Source: Oscillospiraceae bacterium (GTDB lineage Bacteria; Bacillota; Clostridia; Oscillospirales; Oscillospiraceae). Taken from it: a DNA stretch of 19,120 bases. The notes beneath the pieces were generated by a model that was given only the letters and a program-made list of their open reading frames with translations, did no database searches and was not told where the DNA came from. The DNA lies in assembly GCA_016286595.1 (NCBI GenBank), contig JAEETR010000063.1:1-19120 (forward strand). Direction: 5' to 3'. How positions within the stretch are numbered: the first letter of the stretch is position 1; every line of letters starts with the position of its first letter. A program made the position numbers and the translations under genes. Positions 1-8,247 of this stretch are shown here, one piece after another.

Positions 1-1
1 C

Positions 2-997
2 TGGCAGCAGGACAAAGCCCTTCGTCCCTACGCCGCCTATCAGAATGCCAAGAAGCTTGAGTTCCGCGTCATCCCCGAGGTCTCCATGCGCATCATCGCC
101 CTGGAGAACCATGAGATCGACTGCTGCGCCATCAACTCCGCCAACATCCACAAGTTCCTGAACGAGGACGGCACTCCCATTGAGGGCTTCAACGTGCTCA
201 GCTATCTGGGCGGCACCACCAACGTCCTTATGTTCAACTGCGATGACGGCTCCACCTCCGGCATCACCGGCATGTTCGACAACAATCAGAAGCTGCGTCA
301 GGCCATCTGCACCTCCTTTGACAACGCCGAGATAGCTTCCGCCTTCTCCTACGTGGAAGGTGCCTTCCAGGTCAACGCCGACCCCTCCAGCCCCAGCAAC
401 AGCGACTATCTGGACAAGTGGAGAGATGAGACCTGGTACGATTACGACCTCGATCTGGCCAAACAGCTGTTCGCCGAGTCCGGCGCTCCCGGCGGCCTGC
501 ACGTCAGACTGATGGGCGGCGCCACCACCGAGAACGTTTCCGGTATGGCCGGTCTGCAGGCCATGTGGTCCGAGCTGGGCATCGAGACGGAGATCCTGTC
601 CTACGACAACGCCCTGCTGGGCACATACAGATTCAACAGCGCCGAGTGGGACATCCTCTGCGACAGCAAGAACAACGGCGGCGGCTTCTGCACCGCCGCG
701 TGGAACGACGTGTTCAACCCCGCCTCCAACGCCAACGGCAGCGCCTGCTTCGCCCATGACGCCAAGATCGCCGAGCTGCTGGAGGACGCTCTGACCATCC
801 ACGACGAGGCCGCTCTCGACGCCTTCCATCAGTATCAGATGGAGATGTGCTACGAGTACCCCCTGTTCATCCAGAACTCCTTCTTCGTGACTCAGGACGG
901 CATCACCATGGCCAAGATCAACACCTGCGAGGCCACCCCCGCCATCAACGAGTTCACCTACGCCGAGGACTACGTCTCCGTCGAGAATCAGAAATGA
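2..997 (+). CDS. ABC transporter substrate-binding protein, family 5 (SBP_bac_5), C-terminal part
   Basis: This reading frame is already open at base 2, so the gene begins outside the window; 331 residues remain. The sequence fits the C-terminal half of an extracytoplasmic solute-binding protein of ABC importers of the peptide/opine/nickel class. Seen directly: 'KKLEFRVIPEVSMRIIALEN', the region in this family where amino-acid substitutions along the sequence 'duration/quantity' segment precede the hinge, then an 'LRQAICTSFDNAEIA' stretch (family: 'R+A+..AIDR..I'), a 'D..LAKQLFAESG.PGG' segment matching 'D...AK.LL.EAG', and 'Q..W.ELGIETEI'. The ATG at base 86 is internal to the conserved domain and is not the start. 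Known of the family: lipoproteins that deliver oligopeptides or related ligands to a permease. The ligand cannot be told, and no permease or ATPase gene follows, so those subunits must lie upstream or elsewhere. A bidirectional terminator follows the stop. Confidence 0.85.
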   Translation, partial: WQQDKALRPYAAYQNAKKLEFRVIPEVSMRIIALENHEIDCCAINSANIHKFLNEDGTPIEGFNVLSYLGGTTNVLMFNCDDGSTSGITGMFDNNQKLRQAICTSFDNAEIASAFSYVEGAFQVNADPSSPSNSDYLDKWRDETWYDYDLDLAKQLFAESGAPGGLHVRLMGGATTENVSGMAGLQAMWSELGIETEILSYDNALLGTYRFNSAEWDILCDSKNNGGGFCTAAWNDVFNPASNANGSACFAHDAKIAELLEDALTIHDEAALDAFHQYQMEMCYEYPLFIQNSFFVTQDGITMAKINTCEATPAINEFTYAEDYVSVENQK

Positions 998-1020
998 TCA
1001 GCTGACGCGAAAAAAAATAA

Positions 1021-1055
1021 AAAAGCGCTGCGGAAAATTCCGCAGCGCTTTTTTC
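1021..1055. terminator. Bidirectional intrinsic terminator between convergent genes
   Basis: The stem GCGCTGCGGAA / TTCCGCAGCGC (1025-1035 with 1038-1048) is flanked by an A-run on the left (about 1010-1024) and a T-run on the right (1049-1054). Read on plus it ends the substrate-binding protein gene. Read on minus it ends the long alaA-to-acetyltransferase/hydrolase array, with an even longer U-tract. Confidence 0.9.
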
Positions 1056-1072
1056 ATACCGCAAAATTCATC

Positions 1073-2803
1073 TCACAGCTTTTTGCAGGCGATCCCGTCT
1101 ATACTCAAACTGTTTTCGCCGAAGGTGATCCTGACAAAGCCGCCCTTTCGCCCGAAGGCCCTGTCTCCGATGGGATAGAGCTGATATGTCTCCTCCCCGT
1201 CGTCCGCAGCGACCCTCGCGCAGAGCTTCCCCTCCTTCATAAAGACCTCTTCCAGAGGGAAATCCTCCTCGTTCTTTTCATACTTTCCGCAGTAATTCTC
1301 CCATTCCGATTTGTCGGTGCCGTCGGCAAGCCGTTCCTCCACAGTCTGGAACAGATCGATCGCTACGTAGCTTTGTTTCCAGTCAAGCTCATCAGCGGAC
1401 CGGTTGACCATCACGGCCACGCATAGGTCCTCCCGCAGGGAGAACATCCACGTCGTCAGGAAGCCCTCGTTCCATCCGTCATGATAGCCGATATCGCCCC
1501 GGAAGCTGTGAATGCCCAGGCCGTAATTGTCCATGACCGGCGTAAGCATGCGCCTTGCTGTCTCCTTTTTGAGCAGACCGCCCTCGCGCCAGCTCTTTGA
1601 CAGGGCCCGGCCGATGGTGACCAGTTCAGTGGGCGTGGTCCACAATCCCGCCGCCGCATGCTCCGGATAGTAGTGATAGCCGTGGGCAGGATCCTCCTTC
1701 TCGGCAAGTCTGCCGCCGAAGGCCGCGTTGGGAACGAGTTCTTCGTCCAGCGGTTGGAAATAGCCGGTGCGCTTCAGCCCCAGAGGCTCGGCCACCTCTT
1801 TTTGGAAGGCCTCACGCAGTGTCACGCCTGTTATGCGGGTGAAGGCCAGCTCCGCCAGCGTGAAGCCGCCGCCGGAGTATATAAACTGTCTGCCGTAGGG
1901 CCGGATCCTTCTGAGTTTCGGCGTGACGCCCCTGCCGCTGAGCACGTCCTCCAGCGAAAGCGGGCCATGGTCCGCCCGGTAGCCGGGGAAGCCGTGCAGG
2001 TTGAAGCCCGCTGTGTGGCTGAGTAACGCCGCGAAGGTCATCGGGCCTTTTCTGACGAAGTCCGGCACGACGCCCGAGATGTCCGCGTCAAGGTCGATGA
2101 GGCCCTTGTCCGCGTACCGCAGGAGGGTCAGCGCGAACATGGGTTTCGACACGGAGCCCGCCTGGAACAGCATGTCCGGGTTCACCGGGAAGTCCTGCCC
2201 GAAGCGGCCGCTGCCGGCGCAGTAGGTATTAAGATCCTCTCCGTCATACAGGGCGACGCTTACGCCGAGGCCCCGTTTTTCCCTTATCCTCAGGCGCTCG
2301 TTGATATTTACGCCGCAAAGGTCTTTTATCGTCCTTCTCGGGCCCTTCAGCGTCCGCATGAGAACGATCTCGTCGCCGGTGATGATACCGGTCTCCCGGA
2401 AGCCGGCCTTGTGGTAGACGTGCAGACCCCGCTCATTTTCCGGCTCGGTGGACAGGTACAGCCGGTCGGCGCCGTTTCCTTTGAAGTATTTGATGATCTC
2501 CTGCATGGCGGCCTGACCGTAACCCTTGTCTTGTTCTTTTTTGTCGATCATAAAGCGCCAGAGCCAGTACCGGTACTCAATCTCGGTGGTCTCCGGGTCA
2601 AACGCGAACATACAGAAGCCCACGAGCTTGTCGGCGGCGTATATCCCGAAGGGTCTGGCCACGCCCGGCTTCTGCGCGTTGGTCTCGTCCGCCTGCCGCA
2701 GCGAGACCTCGTTCGACGCGACGAAGGGCTGATCCTCCCTCACGGACAGTGCCAGGACCGCCTCCCGGTTATTATCGTCAACGGGTCTTAACGTAATTTT
2801 CAT
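1073..2803 (-). CDS. GNAT acetyltransferase fused to a beta-lactamase-fold serine hydrolase
   Basis: A 576-residue, two-enzyme fusion. Residues 1 to about 153 are a GNAT N-acetyltransferase of the polyamine/BltD-like kind; the acetyl-CoA loop is QDKGYG (91-96), followed by 'YHKAGF' near 120. Residues about 165-490 are a class C beta-lactamase / family VIII esterase-type domain. The S-x-x-K motif is S217-V-S-K220, the Tyr motif is Y309-S-G in place of YxN, and H441-D-G replaces KTG. A 'LLSHTAGF' block (260-267), conserved in this superfamily, is also present. Residues about 500-576 form a small beta-rich tail as seen on many such hydrolases. No signal peptide or membrane helix is visible, so the protein is probably cytoplasmic; this argues against a secreted beta-lactamase and for an esterase, amidase or peptidase (inference). 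The start is supported by GGAGAA at 2809-2814. It is the last gene of the minus-strand array, 85 nt after the MATE gene. Confidence 0.85.
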   Translation of the reverse strand: MKITLRPVDDNNREAVLALSVREDQPFVASNEVSLRQADETNAQKPGVARPFGIYAADKLVGFCMFAFDPETTEIEYRYWLWRFMIDKKEQDKGYGQAAMQEIIKYFKGNGADRLYLSTEPENERGLHVYHKAGFRETGIITGDEIVLMRTLKGPRRTIKDLCGVNINERLRIREKRGLGVSVALYDGEDLNTYCAGSGRFGQDFPVNPDMLFQAGSVSKPMFALTLLRYADKGLIDLDADISGVVPDFVRKGPMTFAALLSHTAGFNLHGFPGYRADHGPLSLEDVLSGRGVTPKLRRIRPYGRQFIYSGGGFTLAELAFTRITGVTLREAFQKEVAEPLGLKRTGYFQPLDEELVPNAAFGGRLAEKEDPAHGYHYYPEHAAAGLWTTPTELVTIGRALSKSWREGGLLKKETARRMLTPVMDNYGLGIHSFRGDIGYHDGWNEGFLTTWMFSLREDLCVAVMVNRSADELDWKQSYVAIDLFQTVEERLADGTDKSEWENYCGKYEKNEEDFPLEEVFMKEGKLCARVAADDGEETYQLYPIGDRAFGRKGGFVRITFGENSLSIDGIACKKL

Positions 2804-2888
2804 CTGTATTCTCCATTAAAAAGCCTGCCCGTCACCGGTCTTGTCAGAGGGGACAAAACCCGGGAAGTCGGCCGCAGACGTGTTTTTC

Positions 2889-4286
2889 TCAGCGCCGAAG
2901 GGCGCCGTCGGCGGTATGGGCCCGCTCGAATTTCTCCACGGCCCGCTTCCAGCCGCCGCAGTAATAGTAGACCGCGATGGCCGCCGCCCGCAGGAACGAC
3001 GCTATGAGAAGCGCCATGAATATGCCCCGCCAGTCGTTCCGTCTGACCGCGAGGAAGTAGGCCAGCGGTATTCTGGAGAAGGCGCCGAACTGGGCCGTTA
3101 TCATGGGCACAACGCTTTTTCCCGCGCCCCGCATGGCGTTGACGAGGCACCGGTCTATACCGTGGAAAAGGCACATGAAGCTCATGATGAACAGTCCCGT
3201 GGCGGCGTAGCCCGCCACCGTGTCGTCAGTGGTGAAAAGCCGGGGGAACTGATTGCGAAGGGCTATAAGTATGCCGCACAGCCCCACTCCCAGCACGCAC
3301 AGCGTGACGATGGAGCTGTTGATGCCCTTTTTGATCCTGTCCATGTTGAACTTGCCCATGTTCTGCCCCACGAAGGTGCACAGGGCGGTGGACAGCGCCA
3401 TGACGGGGATGTTTATCATGTCGTCCACCTTTGTGACGATGGAGTTGGCGGCGATGAACTGGGCTCCGAACACGTTGACGGAGGTCTGCACGAAGATGGC
3501 GGCGATGGAGTTGCCCACGTTCTGTATGGCGGCGGGCAGGCCGATGCCCACTATCTGCCCGGTCTCCCGCCCGTCAAGGCGCATATGCCGGAAATCTATC
3601 CTCACTCCGTAGCTGCCCCGGTTTATGCGCCGGATTATGCCCACGCCGCTTATGAGCTGGGACGCCGCCGTGGCTATGGCCACTCCCAGCACCCCCAGGT
3701 CCAGCAGCAGCACGGCTGCGAGGTCCAGCACCACGTTGAGCCCGCTGCACAGGCACAGGAAAAGGAAGGGCCACGTGGAGTCGCCCATGCCCCGCAGGGC
3801 TCCGGAACCCATCTGATAGATGAGGTTGCCGGTGGTGCCGATGTAGACCACGGTGAGGTAGTAGCCCGCGTCGGTCATTATCTCCGCAGGGGTGCCCAGC
3901 GCCCGCAGGAGCGGTTTTGACACGGAAAGGCCCACCACGGTTATGAACGCCGCGCAGATGAGCGTAAGGCAGGCCACGGTACCGACGGCGTTCTGCAGCG
4001 CCCGCTCGTTCCTGGCCCCCACTCTCTGGGCGATGACCACGTTGGAACCGGTGGAAAGGCCGATCATGAACAGGTTTATGAAGCTCATGACCGGTGCGCT
4101 GGCCGATACCGCCGCCAGCGCGTCGGAGGACACGAACCGCCCCACTATCACCGAGTCCGCCACGTTGTAAAGCTGGGTAACGATCGTGCCCAGCAGGATG
4201 GGGACGGCGAATATGACGAGATTTTTGAATATGGGCCCCTCTGTGAGGCTTGCCCGCGACTGGGCGGAGAACATACCCTTTGCCAC
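2889..4286 (-). CDS. MATE-family multidrug/metabolite efflux transporter
   Basis: A 465-residue inner-membrane protein with about twelve hydrophobic helices, the normal size for a MATE (multi antimicrobial extrusion) protein, which exports cationic drugs or metabolites in exchange for H+ or Na+. The N-terminal 'FAVPILLGTIVTQLYNVADS' followed by 'VIVGRFVSSDALAAVSAS' is the hallmark first-helix/loop region of the family (the D in 'YNVADS' and the 'G.F.G...LAA...' pattern). 'GALRGMGDSTWPF' and 'NAMRGAGKSVVPM' are the repeated half-motifs of the two six-helix bundles. Translation probably starts at a GTG (4284-4286) behind AAGGAAG; an ATG four codons later is a possible alternative. It follows nadE after a 71-nt gap filled by a strong hairpin and precedes the acetyltransferase/hydrolase fusion. 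Substrate unknown. Confidence 0.92.
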   Translation of the reverse strand: MAKGMFSAQSRASLTEGPIFKNLVIFAVPILLGTIVTQLYNVADSVIVGRFVSSDALAAVSASAPVMSFINLFMIGLSTGSNVVIAQRVGARNERALQNAVGTVACLTLICAAFITVVGLSVSKPLLRALGTPAEIMTDAGYYLTVVYIGTTGNLIYQMGSGALRGMGDSTWPFLFLCLCSGLNVVLDLAAVLLLDLGVLGVAIATAASQLISGVGIIRRINRGSYGVRIDFRHMRLDGRETGQIVGIGLPAAIQNVGNSIAAIFVQTSVNVFGAQFIAANSIVTKVDDMINIPVMALSTALCTFVGQNMGKFNMDRIKKGINSSIVTLCVLGVGLCGILIALRNQFPRLFTTDDTVAGYAATGLFIMSFMCLFHGIDRCLVNAMRGAGKSVVPMITAQFGAFSRIPLAYFLAVRRNDWRGIFMALLIASFLRAAAIAVYYYCGGWKRAVEKFERAHTADGALRR

Positions 4287-4318
4287 GTCCTTTTCTTCCT
4301 TACGTTTCTTTCTTCGCA

Positions 4319-4348
4319 GTTATCGGGCGGCACGGGCCGCCCGATAAC
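4319..4348. other. Perfect 13-bp hairpin between nadE and the MATE gene
   Basis: GTTATCGGGCGGC (4319-4331) and GCCGCCCGATAAC (4336-4348) pair perfectly around a 4-nt loop. On the minus strand, the direction of transcription, the hairpin is followed by an A/G-rich stretch rather than a U-tract, so it is not a standard intrinsic terminator. It may be a partial terminator, an RNA-processing site, or a 3' stabiliser for the alaA-glmS-nadE message. Confidence 0.7.
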
Positions 4349-4357
4349 GTCTTATTC

Positions 4358-5086
4358 TCAGTCGGGGAAATATCTGACGCCCCGGCGCTTGTGTTCGCTG
4401 ACGGCGTGGAGCCGGTCTATCCTGGCCTTCTCGGCGTCGGAAACCTCTCCGCCGTCCATATAGGCGTCAAGAGCCCTGTAGGTCACGCCCATCTCGCTCT
4501 CGTCCGTCTGCCCGTCCCGCAGCGCCGCGGAGGGGGCTTTTTTCATTATAGCCTCGGGAGCGCCCAGGAAGGCGAGGAACTCGTACACCTCGGTGACGTT
4601 CAGGTCCGAAATGGGATTGAAATCGCAGGCCCCGTCGCCCCACTTGGTGAAATAGCCCACGTATATCTCGCTGCGGTTGCCGGTGCCCGCCACCAGCCGC
4701 CCCTCGGCGCCGGCTATGGCGTAAAGGGTGGTCATGCGCAGTCTGGGCGCCACGTTGGCGGCGGAGGCCTCGGTCATCTCGGTGACGCCCTCAACGGCGT
4801 CCATCACGGCGGTGCGCACCGCCGTAAGATCCACCCGGCGGGTGGGGATATCGAATTTCTCCGCCACCTCCAGGGCGTCGGCGGTGTCCTCCTCGTAGTT
4901 GCGGCGGGAGTGGCAGGGCAGCAGCACGCCCACGGTGTTCTCGCAGGCGCGGCGGCACAGTATGCCCACGAGGGCGGAGTCCTTGCCTCCGGAGTTGCCG
5001 TAAACTATGCCCTTCGCCCCGCTCTCGGCCAAAAGGCCACGTATCCACTCGACCCGGTTTTCAAGTTCTTTCGCGTAGTCTCTCAT
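4358..5086 (-). CDS. nadE: NAD(+) synthetase, ammonia-dependent
   Basis: Makes NAD+ from nicotinate adenine dinucleotide, ATP and ammonia, the last step of NAD biosynthesis, in the cytoplasm. At 242 residues it is the short, ammonia-using form without the N-terminal nitrilase/glutaminase domain. Visible motifs are the ATP-pyrophosphatase P-loop S32-G-G-K-D-S37, 'GTGNRSE' (134-140), 'YFTKWGDGACDFNPISDL' (145-162) and 'KKAPSAAL' followed by 'DGQTDESEMG' (182-200), which are the canonical NadE substrate-binding blocks. The start is fixed by GGAGGA at 5092-5097. It lies 15 nt behind glmS, so the two are almost certainly co-transcribed. Having no glutaminase domain, it must draw on free ammonia or on ammonia released by other enzymes. 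Confidence 0.95.
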   Translation of the reverse strand: MRDYAKELENRVEWIRGLLAESGAKGIVYGNSGGKDSALVGILCRRACENTVGVLLPCHSRRNYEEDTADALEVAEKFDIPTRRVDLTAVRTAVMDAVEGVTEMTEASAANVAPRLRMTTLYAIAGAEGRLVAGTGNRSEIYVGYFTKWGDGACDFNPISDLNVTEVYEFLAFLGAPEAIMKKAPSAALRDGQTDESEMGVTYRALDAYMDGGEVSDAEKARIDRLHAVSEHKRRGVRYFPD

Positions 5087-5101
5087 TATATTCCTCCAAT
5101 A

Positions 5102-6949
5102 TCACTCCACAGTGACCGATTTTGCCAGATTCTTCGGTTTGTCTATGCTGCACCCGTTCTCCCTGGCCACGTAATAGGCGAAAAGCTGCAGGGGCACCAC
5201 CTCGCCGATGGCGCCGAAAAGTTCGTGGGCGGCGGGGACGCGGATAACGTCGTCCGCCTCAGAAAGGACCCTGTCGTCCCCCTCGGCGGCCACGGCCAGC
5301 ACTCTGGCGCCGCGGGCCCGGACCTCCTTTATGTTGGAGAGCATCTTGTCGAACAGCTCGTCGTAGCAGCAGAGGGCCACCACCAGCCGCCCGTCGTTGA
5401 TGAGGGCGATGGGGCCGTGCTTGAGCTCGCCGGCGGGGTACGCCTCGGAGTGGAGATAGCTTATCTCCTTGAGCTTAAGAGAGCCCTCCAGGCTCACGGC
5501 GTAATCTATATTGCGGCCGATGAAGAAGATGTGCTCCTGATCGTAATACTTTTTCGCTGTCTTCGCCACGTCGGGGTTGATGTCCACGGCTCGCTGGGCC
5601 TGTTCGGGAAGGGCCTTTATGGCGTCGACGCAGGTTGCGTATTCCTCCCGGTCTATGGTGCCCCGCACCTTCGCGGCGTAGACGGCGAACATATACAGCA
5701 GCGCCACCTGGGTGGTGTAGCCCTTGGTGGTGGCCACGGCTATCTCCGGTCCCGCCCAGTTGTACAGAACGTCGTTGCACAGTCTGGCGATGGAGCTGCC
5801 CACCACGTTGATGATGCCCAGCACCTTGGCCCCCCGGGCTTTGCACTCCTCGAGAGCGGCCTTCGTGTCGGCGGTCTCGCCGGACTGGGAGATGACGATG
5901 AGGAGCGTTCTGTCCGTGATGATGGGGTCGGAGTAGCGCAGCTCGCTGGCCAGCTCCACGCTCACGGGTATGCGGCACAGCTTCTCTATGACGTATCTGC
6001 CCACCTGCCCCGCGTAGGAGGCGGAGCCGCAGGCGGTTATTATTATCCTGTCGATATTCTTTATGTCCTCATCGGTGAGTGACATATCCTCAAACACTAT
6101 CTCGCTGCCCTTTAGGCGGGGGTCGATGGCGTTCTTGATGGCCTTGGGCTGCTCCATTATCTCCTTGAGCATGAAGTGCTCGTAGCCGCCCTTGGAGGCG
6201 GTCTCCACGTCCCATTCCACCACGGATATCTGCTTTTCGACCTCGGCGCCGTCGGGGGCGTATACGGTGATGCTTTCGGGGGTGAGGCAGGCGAACTCCC
6301 CGTCCTCCAGATATATGACGTTTCTGGTATGGCTCACTAGGGCGGTGACGTCGGAGGCGAAGAAGTTCTCGCCCTTTCCCGCGCCCAGTATCAGGGGGCT
6401 GGCCATGCGCACGGCGTAGAGGGTGCCGGGATGCTCCGAGCAGACGATGCCCAGAGCGTAGGCTCCCTCAAGGCGGGCCACGGTCTTCATGACGGCGGCC
6501 TTGAAGTCGCCTTCGTAGTACATCTCCAGCAGGTGGGCCACCACCTCGGAGTCGGTCTCGCTGGCGAACTCATAGCCCTTCTCAACGAGCTCCTGCCGCA
6601 GGGTGACGTAGTTTTCGATAATGCCGTTATGTACGATGGCGAAGCGCCCGTCGCAGGACATGTGGGGATGGGAGTTGTAATCGGTGGGGGCGCCGTGGGT
6701 AGCCCAGCGGGTGTGGGATATGCCGCACGTGCCGGGCACGTTCTTCCCGTCGTCGGTCCTTCTGGTGAGAGTGATCAGGGAGCTGTCCTCTTTCGTCACG
6801 GGGACGGACGCCTTCACCACGGTTATCCTGCCGCCGTTCTCAACGGCGAGGCCCGCGGAGTCGTAGCCCCGGTACTCCAGCCTTCTCAGGCCCTCCAGCA
6901 GTATGGGCGCGGCCTGCTCAGCGCCGGTAAAGCCAACTATTCCGCACAT
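5102..6949 (-). CDS. glmS: Glutamine--fructose-6-phosphate aminotransferase (isomerizing)
   Basis: Forms glucosamine-6-phosphate from fructose-6-phosphate and glutamine, the entry step to UDP-GlcNAc for peptidoglycan. It has 615 residues; the family norm is about 600-610. The N-terminal glutaminase domain has the nucleophile Cys2 ('MCGIVGF'), 'EYRGYDSAG' (25-33), 'GISHTRWATHG' (76-86) and 'HNGIIENY' (107-114). Two SIS domains follow, with 'TACGSASYAG' (305-314) and 'SQSGETADT' (354-362). The isomerase site is seen in 'SLKLKEISYLHSEAYPAGE' (490-508) and H511, and the C-terminus 'KNLAKSVTVE' carries the substrate lysine K610. The start is supported by AAAGGAG at 6959-6965. The gap to alaA is only 21 nt, so there is no room for a glmS ribozyme in the leader. 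Confidence 0.97.
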   Translation of the reverse strand: MCGIVGFTGAEQAAPILLEGLRRLEYRGYDSAGLAVENGGRITVVKASVPVTKEDSSLITLTRRTDDGKNVPGTCGISHTRWATHGAPTDYNSHPHMSCDGRFAIVHNGIIENYVTLRQELVEKGYEFASETDSEVVAHLLEMYYEGDFKAAVMKTVARLEGAYALGIVCSEHPGTLYAVRMASPLILGAGKGENFFASDVTALVSHTRNVIYLEDGEFACLTPESITVYAPDGAEVEKQISVVEWDVETASKGGYEHFMLKEIMEQPKAIKNAIDPRLKGSEIVFEDMSLTDEDIKNIDRIIITACGSASYAGQVGRYVIEKLCRIPVSVELASELRYSDPIITDRTLLIVISQSGETADTKAALEECKARGAKVLGIINVVGSSIARLCNDVLYNWAGPEIAVATTKGYTTQVALLYMFAVYAAKVRGTIDREEYATCVDAIKALPEQAQRAVDINPDVAKTAKKYYDQEHIFFIGRNIDYAVSLEGSLKLKEISYLHSEAYPAGELKHGPIALINDGRLVVALCCYDELFDKMLSNIKEVRARGARVLAVAAEGDDRVLSEADDVIRVPAAHELFGAIGEVVPLQLFAYYVARENGCSIDKPKNLAKSVTVE

Positions 6950-6970
6950 AAAATTATTCTCCTTTACGGT

Positions 6971-8182
6971 TTATCTTCTATAACTCTTCAGGAAATCGGA
7001 AAGCCTGTTCATGGCCTCCTCCAGGACCTCCACTCTGGGCAGATACACTATTCTGAAGTGGTCGGGCTTATCCCAGTTGAAGCCCGTGCCGCAGGTGACG
7101 AGTATCTTTTTCGAGTGCAGAAGGTCGAGGGCGAACTTCTCGTCGCTCTTGATCTTATACATCTGCGTGTCTATCTTCGGGAAGACGTAGAAGGCCCCCT
7201 CCGGCTCCACCACGCTTATGCCGGGCATTGAGTTGAGAGCGTCCACGATGAAGCGGCGCTGCTCGTAGATGCGCCCGCCGGGACGGATGAGCTCGTTGAG
7301 GGACTGGTAGCCGCCCAGCGCGGTCTGCACTATGCTCTGTCCGGGCACGTTGGAGCAAAGGCGCAGGGTGGTCAGCAGGTTCACGCCCTCGATATAGCCC
7401 TTTGCGTTGGACTTGTTGCCGGCTATGCACATCCACCCGCAGCGGAAGCCCGCCACCCGGTGGGACTTGGAGATGCCGTTTATGCACACGGTCAGCAGGT
7501 CCGGGGCAAGGGAGGCGATGGCCACGTGCTCTTTATCGTCGAACACGTAGTGGTCGTATATCTCGTCGGCGAAGATGACGAGGCCGTGCTGTCTTGCCAC
7601 GTCGACTATCTCCTCCAGCACCTGTCTGGGATAGAGTGCGCCGGTGGGGTTGTTGGGGTTTATGACCACGATGCCCTTCGTCCTGTCCGTTATCTTGGAG
7701 CGGATATCCTCCATGTCGGGGTACCAGTGGTCCTCCTCCACGCAGCGGTAGTGGACGGCCTTGCCGCCGCCCAGCATCACCGACGCCGTCCACAGAGGAT
7801 AATCCGGCATGGGCACCAGCACCTCGTCGCCGGTGTTGAGCATGGCGGACAGCGACAGGCTTATCATCTCGCTGGCGCCGTTGCCCATGTAAATGTCCTC
7901 TATGCCCACGTTGGGGATGTTCTTCGTCTGGCAGTACTGCATGACGGCCTTGCGGGCGGAGAAAAGGCCCTTGGAGCTGGAATAGCCCTCGCTGGAGCGG
8001 AGGTTGTATATCATGTCGACGATTATCTCGTCGGGGGCGTGGAGCTCGTGAGGGGCGGGATTGCCGATGTTCAGGTGGAGGATGTTGGCGCCCTGGGCCT
8101 CCATCCTTGTGGCCTCATCCAGCACGGGACCACGGATATCGTATCTTACGTTGTCGAGCTTGGTGGATTTGTCTATACTCAT
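6971..8182 (-). CDS. alaA: Alanine aminotransferase (glutamate-pyruvate), AlaA-type, PLP-dependent
   Basis: A class I/II fold-type I aminotransferase of 403 residues that reads along its whole length like Escherichia coli AlaA (YfbQ): 'KLDNVRYDIRGPVLDEA', 'LHLNIGNPAPHELHAPDEI', 'GYSSSKGLFSARKAVMQ', 'NPNNPTGA' (175-182), 'FADEIYD' (204-210), the PLP lysine K239 in 'NGISKSHRVAGFRCGW', 'ETALGGYQS'-like 'QTALGGYQSLNE', and the carboxylate-binding arginine R377 in 'DHFRIVYLPR'. Expected role: reversible transfer of the amino group between glutamate and pyruvate, giving L-alanine for protein and, via D-Ala, for cell wall. It is the first gene of the minus-strand array, with its own promoter and a structured leader of about 70 nt. 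The start is supported by AAAGGAT about 8 nt upstream. Exact substrate preference is inferred from similarity. Confidence 0.92.
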   Translation of the reverse strand: MSIDKSTKLDNVRYDIRGPVLDEATRMEAQGANILHLNIGNPAPHELHAPDEIIVDMIYNLRSSEGYSSSKGLFSARKAVMQYCQTKNIPNVGIEDIYMGNGASEMISLSLSAMLNTGDEVLVPMPDYPLWTASVMLGGGKAVHYRCVEEDHWYPDMEDIRSKITDRTKGIVVINPNNPTGALYPRQVLEEIVDVARQHGLVIFADEIYDHYVFDDKEHVAIASLAPDLLTVCINGISKSHRVAGFRCGWMCIAGNKSNAKGYIEGVNLLTTLRLCSNVPGQSIVQTALGGYQSLNELIRPGGRIYEQRRFIVDALNSMPGISVVEPEGAFYVFPKIDTQMYKIKSDEKFALDLLHSKKILVTCGTGFNWDKPDHFRIVYLPRVEVLEEAMNRLSDFLKSYRR

Positions 8183-8222
8183 GGACCGATCCTTTCACCG
8201 CGGCGCCGCTGCACCGCAGATA

Positions 8223-8247
8223 TAGGGTCCGGGCCTGCCGGTCCCTA
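8223..8247. repeat. Palindromic hairpin element in the alaA leader
   Basis: TAGGGTCCGG (8223-8232) and CCGGTCCCTA (8238-8247) form a 10-position stem with one internal mismatch around a 5-nt loop. On the minus strand it would lie close to the 5' end of the alaA transcript, just after the -10 box. It resembles the scattered 'CCCTACAA'-ended intergenic palindromes found in many high-GC clostridial genomes (from memory of the group). No second copy is evident in this window. Confidence 0.5.

Noticed and set aside
86..88. ATG at 86 as the start of the substrate-binding protein
   Set aside because: The frame is open upstream with family-typical sequence and the ATG is inside the conserved domain; the gene is simply cut by the window edge.
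4250..6082. Long plus-strand open frame opposite nadE and glmS
   Set aside because: Same antisense codon-bias effect; both opposite genes have all catalytic motifs and proper starts.
6950..6970. glmS ribozyme in front of glmS
   Set aside because: Only 21 nt of non-coding sequence, containing little more than the ribosome binding site.
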